Numbered from the stretch's first letter, positions 19,623 through 30,172 are shown. The stretch is DNA of 47,111 nt from Cyanobacteria bacterium K_DeepCast_35m_m2_155 (GCA_016882285.1 VGQS01000006.1:1-47111), one strand, 5' to 3'. The notes: a model not told the origin generated them from the letters alone. Numbers and translations: made by a program.

Positions 19623-20681
19623 ATGACCTCTGCTGCTCCCTTGCTGCTGCGCGCCGCCCGAGGCGAGCAGGTGGAGCGTCCGCCGGTCTGGATGATGCGT
19701 CAGGCGGGCCGTTACATGAAGGTCTACCGGGACCTGCGCGACCGTCACCCCGGTTTTCGTGAGCGCTCGGAGAACCCCGATCTCTCCTACGAGATCTCGA
19801 TGCAGCCGTTCCGCGCTTTCAAACCCGACGGCGTGATCCTGTTCTCGGACATCCTCACGCCGCTGCCCGGTATGGGCATTGATTTCGACATCGTCGAGAG
19901 CAAGGGACCTCTGATTCAGGACCCCATTCGCACCATGGCCCAGGTGGAGGCCCTGCGTCCCCTGCAGCCCGCCGAATCGATGCCGTTTGTGGGCGAGGTG
20001 CTCACCCGCCTGCGCGAGTCCGTGGGCAACGAGGCTGCGGTGCTGGGCTTTGTGGGTGCCCCCTGGACCCTGGCGGCCTATGTGGTCGAGGGCAAGAGCA
20101 GCAAAAACTACGCGGTGATCAAGGCGATGGCCTTCCGCGAGCCGGCTCTGCTGCACAGGCTGCTCGATCACTTTGCTGAATCGATCGCCGCTTACCTGCG
20201 CTATCAGATCGACTCGGGCGCCCAGGTGGTGCAGATGTTCGACAGCTGGGCCGGTCAGCTGAGCCCCGCTGACTACGACACCTTTGCTGCTCCCTACCAG
20301 AAAAAGGTGGTGGATCTGGTCAAGCAGACCCATCCAGACACCCCATTCATCCTCTATATCAGTGGCAGCGCCGGCGTGATCGAGCGCATGGCCCGCACCG
20401 GGGTCGACATCGTCTCGCTCGACTGGACCGTCGACATGGCCGAGGCTTTGGCGCGCCTGCCCCAGCACGTCGGTGTGCAGGGCAACGTGGACCCGGGCCT
20501 GCTGTTCGGCACCCCCGAGGCGATTCGCGATCGCATTGACGACACCGTGCGCAAGGCGCGCGGGCGCAGGCACATTCTCAACCTGGGGCATGGCATTTTG
20601 CCCGGCACTCCAGAAGAGAACGGCCGTGCCTTCTTTGAGGCCGGCAAGTCGGTGATGGATCGCCTTGGAGCCCTCGCTTGA
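19623..20681 (+). CDS. hemE: Uroporphyrinogen decarboxylase
   Basis: 352 residues, standard length. It removes four carboxyl groups from uroporphyrinogen III to give coproporphyrinogen III, feeding heme, chlorophyll and bilin synthesis. The signature [12 protein letters not shown] (about residues 21-32) and [18 protein letters not shown], with the active-site aspartate, are intact, as is the second signature [18 protein letters not shown]-terminal FNLGHG-type segment reads [16 protein letters not shown]. Its stop overlaps the TTG start of the next gene (TTGA). Confidence 0.98.
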   Translation: MTSAAPLLLRAARGEQVERPPVWMMRQAGRYMKVYRDLRDRHPGFRERSENPDLSYEISMQPFRAFKPDGVILFSDILTPLPGMGIDFDIVESKGPLIQDPIRTMAQVEALRPLQPAESMPFVGEVLTRLRESVGNEAAVLGFVGAPWTLAAYVVEGKSSKNYAVIKAMAFREPALLHRLLDHFAESIAAYLRYQIDSGAQVVQMFDSWAGQLSPADYDTFAAPYQKKVVDLVKQTHPDTPFILYISGSAGVIERMARTGVDIVSLDWTVDMAEALARLPQHVGVQGNVDPGLLFGTPEAIRDRIDDTVRKARGRRHILNLGHGILPGTPEENGRAFFEAGKSVMDRLGALA

Positions 20682-21703
20682 GCACAAGCCGCCCGGCCCG
20701 CATCCTGATCACCGGCGCCGCCGGCTGCGTCGGGCAGTACATCAGTGAGCAGCTGTACCGGCAGAGCGACGCCGAGCTCTTGCTGCTGCTGCGCGATCCG
20801 GCCAAGCTGAGCGCCGTTCCCAAAAACGACCCGCGCATCACGCTGCTCGTGGGCGACCTGCGCGATCTGGAGCCCCACGCAGCCCAGATCGCCACCGCCA
20901 CGCGGGTGATCCACACCGCCACCGCCTGGGGTGATCCCGAGCGGGCTCACCAGGTGAACGTGGTGGCCGTCAAGCGTCTGCTTGAGCTGCTGGATCCAGC
21001 GGTGATCGAGCAGATCACCTACTTCTCGACGGCCAGCATTCTCGATCGCGATCTGCAGCTGTTGCCCCAGGCGGCCGAGTTCGGCACCGAATACATCCAG
21101 ACCAAGGCCACCTGCCTGCAGCAGCTTGAGCAGCACCCGTTGGCCGATCGCATCGTGGCGGTGTTTCCGACGTTGGTGTTCGGCGGGCGCCTGGGTGAAG
21201 CGGGGCGCTGCAACGGCGGCGACCTCCACCCCACCAGCTATCTGACCGCAGGGCTTGCTGAGGCGGTGCGCTGGCTCCCCCTGGCCAAATGGCTGCGGGC
21301 CGAGGGCAGTTTTCACTTCATTCATGCCGCCGACATCGCCAAGGTCTGCGTGCATCTGGCCACCACCGCCCACCAGAGCAACCCCGAGCCGGGCCAGGGC
21401 CCGCTGCGGCGGCTGGTGCTGGGCCAGCCGGCCATGACCCTCAATCAGACCCTGCGTCAGCTCTGCCGCTGGCGCCGAGGGTGGTACCCGCCCGTGGGGC
21501 TGGCGTTGAGCGGCTGGTTGATCGATGGTCTGATCAAGCTGCTGCGGCTTGAGATCACCCCCTGGGACCTGTTCTCGATCCAGCAGCGCCACTTTGTGCA
21601 TGAGCCCATCAGCCCGCCTGAGCGCTTTGGCCTGGTCAGCCATGCTCCCAGCCTCGAGGCGGTGCTCGAAGACGCCGGGGTGCTGCGGCGGGGCCGCGTC
21701 TGA
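20678..21703 (+). CDS. NAD-dependent epimerase/dehydratase (extended SDR)
   Basis: 341 residues starting at TTG and overlapping the hemE stop by 4 bp. The nucleotide-binding loop [18 protein letters not shown] (GxxGxxG) lies near residue 10, STASILD supplies the SDR serine region, and the catalytic YxxxK appears as [14 protein letters not shown]-terminal half carries a typical substrate-binding segment ([17 protein letters not shown]). Extended SDRs act on nucleotide sugars, flavonoids or other carbonyl substrates; this one cannot be assigned. Conserved coupling to hemE would suggest a tetrapyrrole link, but I have no direct evidence for it. Confidence 0.85.
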   Translation: MSTSRPARILITGAAGCVGQYISEQLYRQSDAELLLLLRDPAKLSAVPKNDPRITLLVGDLRDLEPHAAQIATATRVIHTATAWGDPERAHQVNVVAVKRLLELLDPAVIEQITYFSTASILDRDLQLLPQAAEFGTEYIQTKATCLQQLEQHPLADRIVAVFPTLVFGGRLGEAGRCNGGDLHPTSYLTAGLAEAVRWLPLAKWLRAEGSFHFIHAADIAKVCVHLATTAHQSNPEPGQGPLRRLVLGQPAMTLNQTLRQLCRWRRGWYPPVGLALSGWLIDGLIKLLRLEITPWDLFSIQQRHFVHEPISPPERFGLVSHAPSLEAVLEDAGVLRRGRV

Positions 21704-21740
21704 GGCTCCAGCCTGTGCCCAATCAGACGTTCAAATGTTT

Positions 21741-21756
21741 CGAAGCAGTCGCTTCG
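21741..21756 (+). promoter_or_regulatory. Hairpin in the petJ upstream region
   Basis: A perfect 6-bp stem with a 4-nt loop (CGAAGC-AGTC-GCTTCG) lies about 70 bp upstream of the petJ ATG in a 125-bp gap. It has no T-run, so it is unlikely to be a terminator for the upstream gene on the plus strand. It may be part of the petJ leader or an operator; no regulator can be assigned from sequence. Confidence 0.3.
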
Positions 21757-21828
21757 CTGCAACATCAGGGCGCTCGAGGCGCGCAAAGCCCTATTTTTTG
21801 CAGGTATTCGTGCACACCAGCGCTTCCC

Positions 21829-22170
21829 ATGCGCCGTCTCTTTTCCCTGATTGCCCTCTGCCTGACGCTGCTGCTGGGCGCGACCCCGAGCTTTGCTGCT
21901 GATGTGGCCCACGGCGGCCAGATCTTCTCAGCCAACTGCGCGGCCTGCCACATGGGCGGCGGCAACGTTGTCAACGCTGAGCGCACCCTTAAGCAGGATG
22001 CCCTCGAGGCCTACCTGGCCAACTACAGCAGCGGCCATGAAGCCGCCATTGCCTACCAGGTGACCAACGGCAAGAACGCCATGCCTGCCTTTGGTGGCAA
22101 GCTCAGCGAAGGCGACATCGCCGATGTGGCCGCTTACGTCGAAGACATGTCTCAAAAGGGCTGGGCCTGA
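21829..22170 (+). CDS. petJ: Cytochrome c6
   Basis: 113 residues from the ATG at 21829; the track start at 21715 is an upstream extension. A clear signal peptide ([20 protein letters not shown]) is cut before ADVAHG, giving a mature protein of about 90 residues in the thylakoid lumen. The heme site is CAACH, and the axial methionine is in [10 protein letters not shown]. Cytochrome c6 carries electrons from cytochrome b6f to photosystem I or the terminal oxidase, replacing plastocyanin. A strong terminator follows 28 bp after the stop, so petJ ends this transcription unit. Confidence 0.97.
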   Translation: MRRLFSLIALCLTLLLGATPSFAADVAHGGQIFSANCAACHMGGGNVVNAERTLKQDALEAYLANYSSGHEAAIAYQVTNGKNAMPAFGGKLSEGDIADVAAYVEDMSQKGWA

Positions 22171-22197
22171 TCGCCACGCCTTCTGCCTCGAGCCAAT

Positions 22198-22223
22198 GCC
22201 CCGGCCTTCGCCGGGGCTTTTTT
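22198..22223 (+). terminator. Rho-independent terminator after petJ
   Basis: A perfect 8-bp GC-rich stem (GCCCCGGC / GCCGGGGC) with a CTTC loop is followed by six T residues. It stands 28 bp after the petJ stop and is the clearest intrinsic terminator in the window. Confidence 0.93.
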
Positions 22224-22277
22224 GTTGGCATGGCCACACGCCCTGGCCATGCTGGGTCCAGGCCGTGTGGTGGGTCG

Positions 22278-22499
22278 ATGTCGTTGCAGCAGTTGCGTGC
22301 TCTGGTGGCGTTGGCCGAACGCAACCCGTCGCTGCGTCGCCGCCTGCGCTGGCAAGGCAGCTGGCCGAGCTGGCTGCAGCAGGCCAGGCAGCTGGGCTTC
22401 AGCGTGAGCGAAGCTGATCTGAGCCACCTTCATGAGCTGGAGCGCCAGGCGGCGCTTCTGGATCAAAGTCAGATTCCTGCGATCCGGCGCCTGCGCTGA
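22278..22499 (+). CDS. Nif11-like small protein
   Basis: 73 residues from the ATG at 22278; the track start at 22230 falls just after the petJ terminator and is less likely. The sequence MSLQQLRALVALAERNPSL followed by ARQLGFSVSEADL follows the Nif11 domain pattern (MSLEQL..F...v..dp.L...l......v..A...Gf..s..dl). Nif11 domains form short cyanobacterial proteins and also leader regions of RiPP precursors. Here the region after the domain is short, Arg-rich and has no Cys or Gly-Gly cleavage site, so it is probably not a RiPP precursor. It lies next to a broken methyltransferase gene. Confidence 0.65.
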   Translation: MSLQQLRALVALAERNPSLRRRLRWQGSWPSWLQQARQLGFSVSEADLSHLHELERQAALLDQSQIPAIRRLR

Positions 22500-22614
22500 G
22501 TCAGATCGCGCCTGCGCACGCGGTGATCGCCTCGGGGATCATGGCGAAGTCCACCACTGGCTGAACAAACGGTGCAGGGTCATCGGCAGCCCTCCCAGCA
22601 TGGCTGAGCTGATG

Positions 22615-23411
22615 TCAGCCCCCGGGCACCCCCCCTGCAATGGCGTTGGCGCGGCCCGCGATGATGATCGAACCGTTGGCGCCGCTGTGCAGCTGCTCCT
22701 TGAGCTGCTGCTGCAGGGCCTGCTGTTGAGCCGGTTGCATCGCCCGGATCGCCTGCCCCACGCTCGGTCCTGCAGAAACGACGGCCCAGAACGCGGCGAA
22801 GTCGGCAAAGCTGCGCTCGACGCGGATCGAGCAGGTGCGGACTGCCTCGAGTGCGGCGTCCTGCCAGAGCGCTTCCATCACCTGCAGCCCCGAGGCTTCG
22901 GGCGACGGTGGATCCGGCGTGCTGATCTGCCAGGCCTTGAGGGCCTCACGCACCTGCTGGTAGGGAAAACCCCCGCCGCCCAGATCCCAGATGTAGGCGC
23001 TCACAAGGCCCCCAGGGCGCACCACCCGCGCCATCTCGGCCACCCCCGGCCAGGAACCGGCACAAACGGCAGCACCAGCGGCATCACCGCGCTGTCAAAG
23101 GCAGCGGCGCCGAACGGCAGCTCCATGGCGCCTGCCTGCAGCAGCTGGGCCTCTCGCAGGCTGGGTTGGGCCCGGGCATAGGCCAGCTGCTGCTCTGAAG
23201 GGTCGATGCCGGCGATGCTCAGTGGCTCGAGCCGCTCGGCCAGCAGGCTGGTGAAGGCTCCGTTACCGCAGCCCACGTCCAGCCATCGCAGCGCCGGGGC
23301 CGGGGCCAGCCACGCGAGAAACGAGGCCCCCACCAGCCGGCTCCACGCCCCCATGAAGCGCTCATAGGCGTCGCCGTCGCTGAAGCGGATCGCTTCGCTT
23401 GCGGTACTCAT
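22615..23411 (-). pseudogene. Class I SAM-dependent methyltransferase, frameshifted
   Basis: Two overlapping minus-strand ORFs together make one methyltransferase. The upstream part (from ATG at 23411) has motif I WLDVGCGNGAFTSLLAE and runs to VLPFVPVPG; the downstream part resumes in another frame with VAEMARVVRPGGLVSAYIWDL, the usual post-motif segment. The break falls in a run of five G residues (minus strand CCGGGGGTGG, around 23041-23049); adding a single G would join the frames as PVPGRGVAEMARVV. The reconstructed protein would be about 265 residues, typical of the UbiE/methyltransferase-11 family. Either the gene is inactivated or the run was miscalled. Substrate unknown. Confidence 0.8.
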
Positions 23412-23460
23412 GGGCGGGGCCTGGGATTGTGGTGTCAGTCTGAGCCCCACTCCGCCTGCC

Positions 23461-23574
23461 ATGGAAACCGATTACACCGCCGCCCTTGCCGGCCTGTTTG
23501 CTGTTGTTGTGGTGCTCACCGCGATGGTGGTGTTTCTGCTGAGCAGGCCCTCAGATCTGCCTCCCAAGCCGTGA
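23461..23574 (+). CDS. 37-residue single-span membrane protein
   Basis: Too short for the ORF track. ATG at 23461 gives a short acidic N-terminus (METDYT), one hydrophobic span (AGLFAVVVVLTAMVVFLL) and a polar, Pro-rich tail (SRPSDLPPKP). The topology is that of the tiny photosystem or cytochrome b6f subunits of cyanobacteria, but it does not match any I can name with confidence (PsbM, PsbN, PsbT, Ycf12 and PetM were considered). It is divergent from the methyltransferase with about 50 bp between. The ribosome-binding site is weak. Confidence 0.5.
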   Translation: METDYTAALAGLFAVVVVLTAMVVFLLSRPSDLPPKP

Positions 23575-23630
23575 TGGCCGCGCAACGCCTGCAGCCGGCC
23601 GTCATGATGAGACCTGCTTGAACGCGCTTG

Positions 23631-23930
23631 ATGGCTCCCACCCGTGAGCAGATCCTTGCCGCATCCGCCGGCTGGGTGGCTGCCCTGCTGAACGTGGTGC
23701 CTGGTCTGGGTGCTGGCTACCTCTACCAGCGCCGCTGGAAGGCCTACTGGATCACTTCGGCTCTGGCGACGGCCTGGTTAGCCAGTGGCGCTGTTCTGGC
23801 CCAGAACGCCGATGCCGCCGAAGCCCAGAACCAGCTGGTGGGGCTGATTGGCCTGTTGCTGCTGGCTGCCCTCACGGCCACCGAGGCGGGCCTGGCTGTC
23901 AAGCGTGTTCGGCAGAACAAGGACTGCTGA
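23631..23930 (+). CDS. Small membrane protein, unknown function
   Basis: 99 residues from ATG 23631 (TTG 23628 is an alternative). Two or three hydrophobic segments are present: GWVAALLNVVPGLGAGYLY, ITSALATAWLASGAVLA and LVGLIGLLLLAALTATEAGLA. The first, with PGLGAGYLYQRRWKAYW, resembles the start of TM2-type and other small cyanobacterial membrane proteins in which a Gly/Tyr-containing helix is followed by basic residues. I cannot name a function. The DUF305 gene begins 7 bp after its stop, so they are probably co-transcribed. Confidence 0.7.
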   Translation: MAPTREQILAASAGWVAALLNVVPGLGAGYLYQRRWKAYWITSALATAWLASGAVLAQNADAAEAQNQLVGLIGLLLLAALTATEAGLAVKRVRQNKDC

Positions 23931-23937
23931 ATCAACG

Positions 23938-24630
23938 ATGCGAGACCTTCTGGCAGCAACAGGACTGCTGATGGCTCTGAGCACTGCGGCCACACAGGCC
24001 CAGGCCGATCCCCACGCGCACCATCACCATCAGGCGGCTCCGTCCCCCGTTGACCACAGCGCCCACAACCACATCCACGATGTGGGCCCGGCGGGCAGCA
24101 CCTACGACCTGCGCTGGCTCGACGCCATGGTGCAGCACCACTTCGGTGCGCTGCGCATGAGTGAGTTTGTGTTTGACATCGGTGCGGCTGGTGTCGGTGC
24201 GCTCGCCAAAACCATCTGGCGCGAGCAGGCCCAGGAAATCAAGGCCATGGGCCAGTGGCGCAAGGCCTGGTATCCCGAGGCGCCTGTGTATCCGGTTGTG
24301 CTCCAAGCCGGCGGCGATCCCGATGCCATGGATGCACTCACCCGCATGGGCACCGCTCAGATCCAGGCGATGCAGATGCTGGGCGCGCCCCCGACACGCA
24401 GCAATCGGGTCACCTGGTTTCTCGAAGGCATGTTGCATCACCACGGCGCGGCGCTGCTGATGGCGCACGATGCCTTGCAACACTCGCGCAATCCAACGCT
24501 GTTGCGTCTGGCCCGCAGCATCATCGTGGCCCAGCGACAGGAGATCAATCAGCTGCGCAGGATGCTTCAGCACGACGGCAGCAACAAGCCGGCGTATCAC
24601 CAGTACGACCGCTACTTTTCGCTGCGCTGA
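23938..24630 (+). CDS. DUF305-domain periplasmic protein, His-rich
   Basis: 230 residues from ATG 23938. A signal peptide (LLAATGLLMALSTAATQAQA) is followed by a His-rich stretch (DPHAHHHHQ ... HSAHNHIHD), then two DUF305-type four-helix segments with paired His/Met residues: WLDAMVQHHFGALRMSEF and FLEGMLHHHGAALLMAHDAL. DUF305 proteins belong to a ferritin-like fold and are often found with copper handling genes; the His- and Met-rich sequence fits metal binding in the periplasm. No copper transporter or plastocyanin gene is adjacent, so the metal role is inference from the family. Confidence 0.85.
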   Translation: MRDLLAATGLLMALSTAATQAQADPHAHHHHQAAPSPVDHSAHNHIHDVGPAGSTYDLRWLDAMVQHHFGALRMSEFVFDIGAAGVGALAKTIWREQAQEIKAMGQWRKAWYPEAPVYPVVLQAGGDPDAMDALTRMGTAQIQAMQMLGAPPTRSNRVTWFLEGMLHHHGAALLMAHDALQHSRNPTLLRLARSIIVAQRQEINQLRRMLQHDGSNKPAYHQYDRYFSLR

Positions 24631-24701
24631 GCGCTCATGCACCCCAGCTATCTCGCAGGATCTGGCACCTCCAGTTGTGGCCGCTGCTCAGAATCGGACT
24701 G

Positions 24702-24779
24702 ATGCAGATCCATGCCGATCTGAATCAACGGGCAGGGCTCGACCCCAAAGCCCTGCCCTGCACCACGTGTTGTCAGTGA
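24702..24779 (+). pseudogene. Possible N-terminal remnant of a ChrR-like cupin gene
   Basis: A 25-codon ORF reads MQIHADLNQRAGLDPKALP and then CTTCCQ before a stop. The first 19 residues look like the start of ChrR-type cupin proteins, which open with 'M.I.ADL.QR...d...L.W..SP..GV.R' and continue for about 100 residues. Here the match ends abruptly and the next gene on the other strand overlaps it. It is best read as a truncated fragment; the similarity is short and needs a search. The whole gap between the DUF305 gene and the minus-strand gene is only 142 bp. Confidence 0.35.
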
Positions 24780-24991
24780 GGGGCTCGTTCGGCCTGCTTT
24801 CTGGCCTCCAGCACCGCCAGGTACAGCTCCTCGTCAATCTCGCGGATGTCGTATTCGCTGGGAAGCACCCCGTGCACATGACGATGCACCGCCATCCAGC
24901 AATTGCGCTCGGGGTCGGCGCCGGTGGCATCGAATTCATGTGAGGCGGCCACCAGCGATTGCACCAACTCCGCGTGGTCTGCCATGGCCAT
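24773..24991 (-). CDS. Small hypothetical protein
   Basis: 72 residues, ATG at 24991 (second ATG at 24985). It is acidic and helical, with ELVQSLVAASHEFDATG and a run YDIREIDEELYLAVLEARKQ, and has no signal peptide or membrane segment. A His-rich motif (AVHRHVHGVLPSEYD) is present in the middle. I do not recognise a family. It is flanked by the cupin-like remnant and by a divergent secreted protein gene. Confidence 0.6.
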   Translation of the reverse strand: MAMADHAELVQSLVAASHEFDATGADPERNCWMAVHRHVHGVLPSEYDIREIDEELYLAVLEARKQAERAPH

Positions 24992-25026
24992 TCCGCTTCA
25001 GAATGAGGTTGCTTGATCAGCGCATC

Positions 25027-25338
25027 ATGGCCTTTGACCAGCGGCAATTGGCTTGGCAATGCGGCGCGTGCCTGCTTGGCGCAGCTGCTATGTACGCCGG
25101 GACTACGGCCTGGGCCAACGATGCCGTGGGCACGTTGAAGCCGCCCTGCCCGCGGATTGCCTCACCCGCGGGGCAGTCGTACCTGCAGCCGGCGCGGCTC
25201 AAGCCCGAAGAAGTGGCCGCCAAAAACAGGCTGGGGTGTCTCTCCCCAGCCGATGCCGTTTATGGTCCCGATGGCTGCCCGCAGCGCTACTGCGGGGCCG
25301 ACGCCGGCGTGTTTCCGTTCAACCCCGGCTCGCCCTAA
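25027..25338 (+). CDS. Small secreted Cys-containing protein
   Basis: 103 residues from the ATG at 25027; the longer track ORF starts inside the divergent gene. A signal peptide is visible (CGACLLGAAAMYAGTTAWA, cleavage before NDAVG). The mature part of about 70 residues contains four cysteines (PPCPR, LGCLSP, DGCPQRYCG) and a Pro/Gly-rich end PFNPGSP, suggesting a disulfide-bonded periplasmic or extracellular protein. No family recognised. Its stop overlaps by 4 bp the stop of the convergent Gly-rich gene. Confidence 0.65.
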   Translation: MAFDQRQLAWQCGACLLGAAAMYAGTTAWANDAVGTLKPPCPRIASPAGQSYLQPARLKPEEVAAKNRLGCLSPADAVYGPDGCPQRYCGADAGVFPFNPGSP

Positions 25339-26057
25339 GTGCCACTGCCATAGGCCACCTGGCAGACCGCGTTGAGCAGTTGGGCCGAGTTGGCGTTGTT
25401 GGGGATCTGACCGTTGAGTAGGCCTTGCTGGCAGTTGGCACCCCCCATCAGCTGGGTGCCGTTCACCAGATAGTTGAAGCTCACCCCATAGCTGCCAACC
25501 GCCTCCACGGAGCCGTAATCGAGTTCGTAGGTGGTGTTCGGCACCATGATCACCGGTGACTGGGCATCGGCGGCTGCATTGACCAGACCGCCGATCACCG
25601 CCCCGGTGGCCAAACCTGCCAGGCCCCAGGCAGCTGAGCTTGCACCCCACCAGCCCCAGCCGCCCCAGCCGCGGTACCAGCCGGTGTTCCAGGGGCGACT
25701 GCCCCAGTACCCGCCGTTTGACCAGTTGCGGTTCCAACCGTTGTAGTCGCGGTTGTAGAAGTTGTTGTCGACATTGACGTTGCGGTTGAAGCGGTCATTG
25801 TCGAAGTTGCCATTGACGCGGTCATCGCCATCCCAGTTGCTGCGGGTGCCTGCGCCATACACCGGGTGGTAGCCCTGATACCCGGCCCGGTAGCCGCCAC
25901 TGTTGAAGTGGTAGGGCTGGGCGCCACCGCCATAGCGGAAGTCGCCACCGCGGAAGCCTCCGCCACCGCGGGGTGCGGCGGCCAGCGGTTGCAGCAGGCT
26001 CAGGTTGGCCAGCAGTGTGAGGGCGCAGGTGGCAGCCAGGCGAATGGTGCGGGTCAT
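25335..26057 (-). CDS. Gly/Asn/Trp-rich secreted protein (paralogue 1)
   Basis: 240 residues from ATG 26057 (the track start at 26111 is an upstream extension). Signal peptide TCALTLLANLSLLQPLAAA, then a Gly-rich start (PRGGGGFRGGDFRYGGG), an Asn/Asp/Arg-rich central block (NNFYNRDYNGWN, NGGYWGSRPWN), a Gly/Ala hydrophobic helix (AAWGLAGLATGAVIGGLV) and a C-terminal domain with two cysteines (GGANCQQGLLNGQ ... AVCQVAYGSGT). The last ~130 residues align with the neighbouring gene at 26128..27246, so the two are tandem duplicates. The domain is probably a surface or periplasmic protein; function unknown. Confidence 0.8.
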   Translation of the reverse strand: MTRTIRLAATCALTLLANLSLLQPLAAAPRGGGGFRGGDFRYGGGAQPYHFNSGGYRAGYQGYHPVYGAGTRSNWDGDDRVNGNFDNDRFNRNVNVDNNFYNRDYNGWNRNWSNGGYWGSRPWNTGWYRGWGGWGWWGASSAAWGLAGLATGAVIGGLVNAAADAQSPVIMVPNTTYELDYGSVEAVGSYGVSFNYLVNGTQLMGGANCQQGLLNGQIPNNANSAQLLNAVCQVAYGSGT

Positions 26058-26127
26058 GGCGAGAGGGCAACAGGGTGGGAACCCGCGCAGCGGGCAGTGT
26101 GATGAGGACAATTCGCTCAGCGCAGGC

Positions 26128-27246
26128 TCAACTTGAGGTCACGTTGGCGTGATGTTCGGCTTTGGCGCCTGCGTTTTGGTTGCGCTTGCGCTCGAGCAGC
26201 TGCCAGGCCCCCACGGCGATGCCGCCGCCCAGGGCCAGAGCCAGCAGCTCGCGCAGCCAGCCCGGCAGGCGGCCCGCCAGGCTCTCTGGCAGCGGTGTGC
26301 CTTTGGGGTCGGGTCCGTAGGCGACCTGGCAGGCAGCGTTGAGCAACTGCGCCTGAGCTGCGGTGCTGGGCACCTGCCCGTCAAGCAGGCCCTGCTGACA
26401 GTTGGCGGCGCCCTTCAGTGGCGGACTGCCGGCGACCGCATAGCTGAAGTCAGCGCCGCCAGAACCCACGGAGTCCACCGTGCCGTAGTTGAGCTGGTAG
26501 TTGCTGTCAGGGACATCAATGACAGGCGATTGCTGCTCGGCAGCATCGTTGACCAGGGTGGTGATCACATCACCTGTGGCGAGTGCCGCGAGTCCCCAGC
26601 CCAGTGAGGCACCGCCCCACCAGCCCCAGGTGTCAGGGCTCCAGCTGTACCAGCCATAGCCCCAGGGACGGCTACCCCAATAGCCCCCATCGCCCCAGGC
26701 GTTGTTCCAGCCGCCGTAGTCGCGGTTGTAGAAGTTGTTCTCGAGATTCACCCGGCGGTTGAAGTCACCGCCGCCCCAGCCTCCATCGCCCCAGCCACCG
26801 CGGCCACCCGTCCAGCTGCCGTCATTCATGCGGCGGAACTGGTCGGCCGAGATGTTGTGCCCACTCCAGGCCGTGCGGCTGCCGCCGCCATAGAGGTGAT
26901 GGCTACCGCCATAGCCCTGCTCGAGCGAGCGATCCGCAGGCCGATCGGCCCAACTGTCGACGCGGCCACCACCGCCGCCACCACCGCCAATCGGGGCACC
27001 GCTCTCGATCGGCGCCGATTCGATGCGCGGCGCGTTGAAGCGATAGCCGCCACCGCCACCGCCGCCCCCGAAGTCACCGCCACCGCCCCTGAAACCACCG
27101 CCAAAGCCACCGCCACCGCCGCCACGGAACCCGCCGCCGCCCCCGCCAAAGCCGCCGCCGCCCCCGCGAGCTTCAACGGAGGGGCTGGCACTCAGCGTCA
27201 GCAGGGCCCCAAGCAACAGGGGCGAGAGGCGGCGCAAGGAAGGCAT
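26128..27246 (-). CDS. Gly-rich secreted protein with C-terminal membrane anchor (paralogue 2)
   Basis: 372 residues. After a signal peptide (LSPLLLGALLTLSASPSVEA) comes a long Gly tract (about residues 27-95, runs of GGGGGF and RGGGG). The central and C-terminal blocks repeat those of the downstream paralogue: ENNFYNRDYGGWN, DGGYWGSRPWG, AANCQQGLLDGQ, AACQVAYGPDP. It then has an extra tail with a membrane helix (LLALALGGGIAVGAWQLLE) and a basic, cytoplasmic-like end (RKRNQNAGAKAEHH), so it is probably anchored. The 70-bp gap to paralogue 1 suggests one transcription unit, with this gene first. Confidence 0.8.
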   Translation of the reverse strand: MPSLRRLSPLLLGALLTLSASPSVEARGGGGGFGGGGGGFRGGGGGGFGGGFRGGGGDFGGGGGGGGYRFNAPRIESAPIESGAPIGGGGGGGGRVDSWADRPADRSLEQGYGGSHHLYGGGSRTAWSGHNISADQFRRMNDGSWTGGRGGWGDGGWGGGDFNRRVNLENNFYNRDYGGWNNAWGDGGYWGSRPWGYGWYSWSPDTWGWWGGASLGWGLAALATGDVITTLVNDAAEQQSPVIDVPDSNYQLNYGTVDSVGSGGADFSYAVAGSPPLKGAANCQQGLLDGQVPSTAAQAQLLNAACQVAYGPDPKGTPLPESLAGRLPGWLRELLALALGGGIAVGAWQLLERKRNQNAGAKAEHHANVTSS

Positions 27247-27379
27247 CTCACGATGGTCCTGATCCCCTTTGTCGTAGCTCTGTACAGATCGGCTGCATCA
27301 CTGCTGCAATCGCTTGATGCATTTCGCAGCTGGAACAGCCATCCACACCTGCCGGGGTGTCTGCTTGCGTTGTGTTGTG

Positions 27380-27449
27380 TTCGGTTCTCACGTCAAGGCG
27401 GTTCGGTGTGGTCACCATGGGGACGGCTGGCCCTACCGATTGGTTCGGT
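27380..27449 (+). repeat. Three TTCGGT direct repeats upstream of clpB
   Basis: In the 271-bp gap between the Gly-rich gene and clpB, TTCGGT occurs at 27380, 27402 and 27444. The last two are within the longer GGTTCGGT. Spacings of 22 and 42 bp are close to two and four helical turns, so a regulator could bind one face. No CIRCE element (TTAGCACTC-N9-GAGTGCTAA) is present. Nothing else recognisable lies in this gap. Confidence 0.3.
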
Positions 27450-27517
27450 TGGCCCGTCTGTGGGCGCTCGCACGGTGCCCATACGGTTCTTTCAGTTGAA
27501 AACAAGGGAGCGGGTTC

Positions 27518-30154
<2,637 letters not shown>

Positions 30155-30172
30155 GCGCGCCGTTCTGTTGGC

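Noticed and set aside
22501-22614. In-frame extension beyond the methyltransferase stop, reading QPVVDFAMIPEAITACAGAI
   Set aside because: Looks protein-like but has no start, and I cannot match it to any family; too short to call as a gene remnant.
26980-27180. Dense GGC/CCG repeats, considered as a tandem repeat array
   Set aside because: They encode the Gly tract of the secreted protein and vary in length; no separate element is needed.
27247-27517. CIRCE heat-shock operator upstream of clpB
   Set aside because: No TTAGCACTC-N9-GAGTGCTAA or close variant found.
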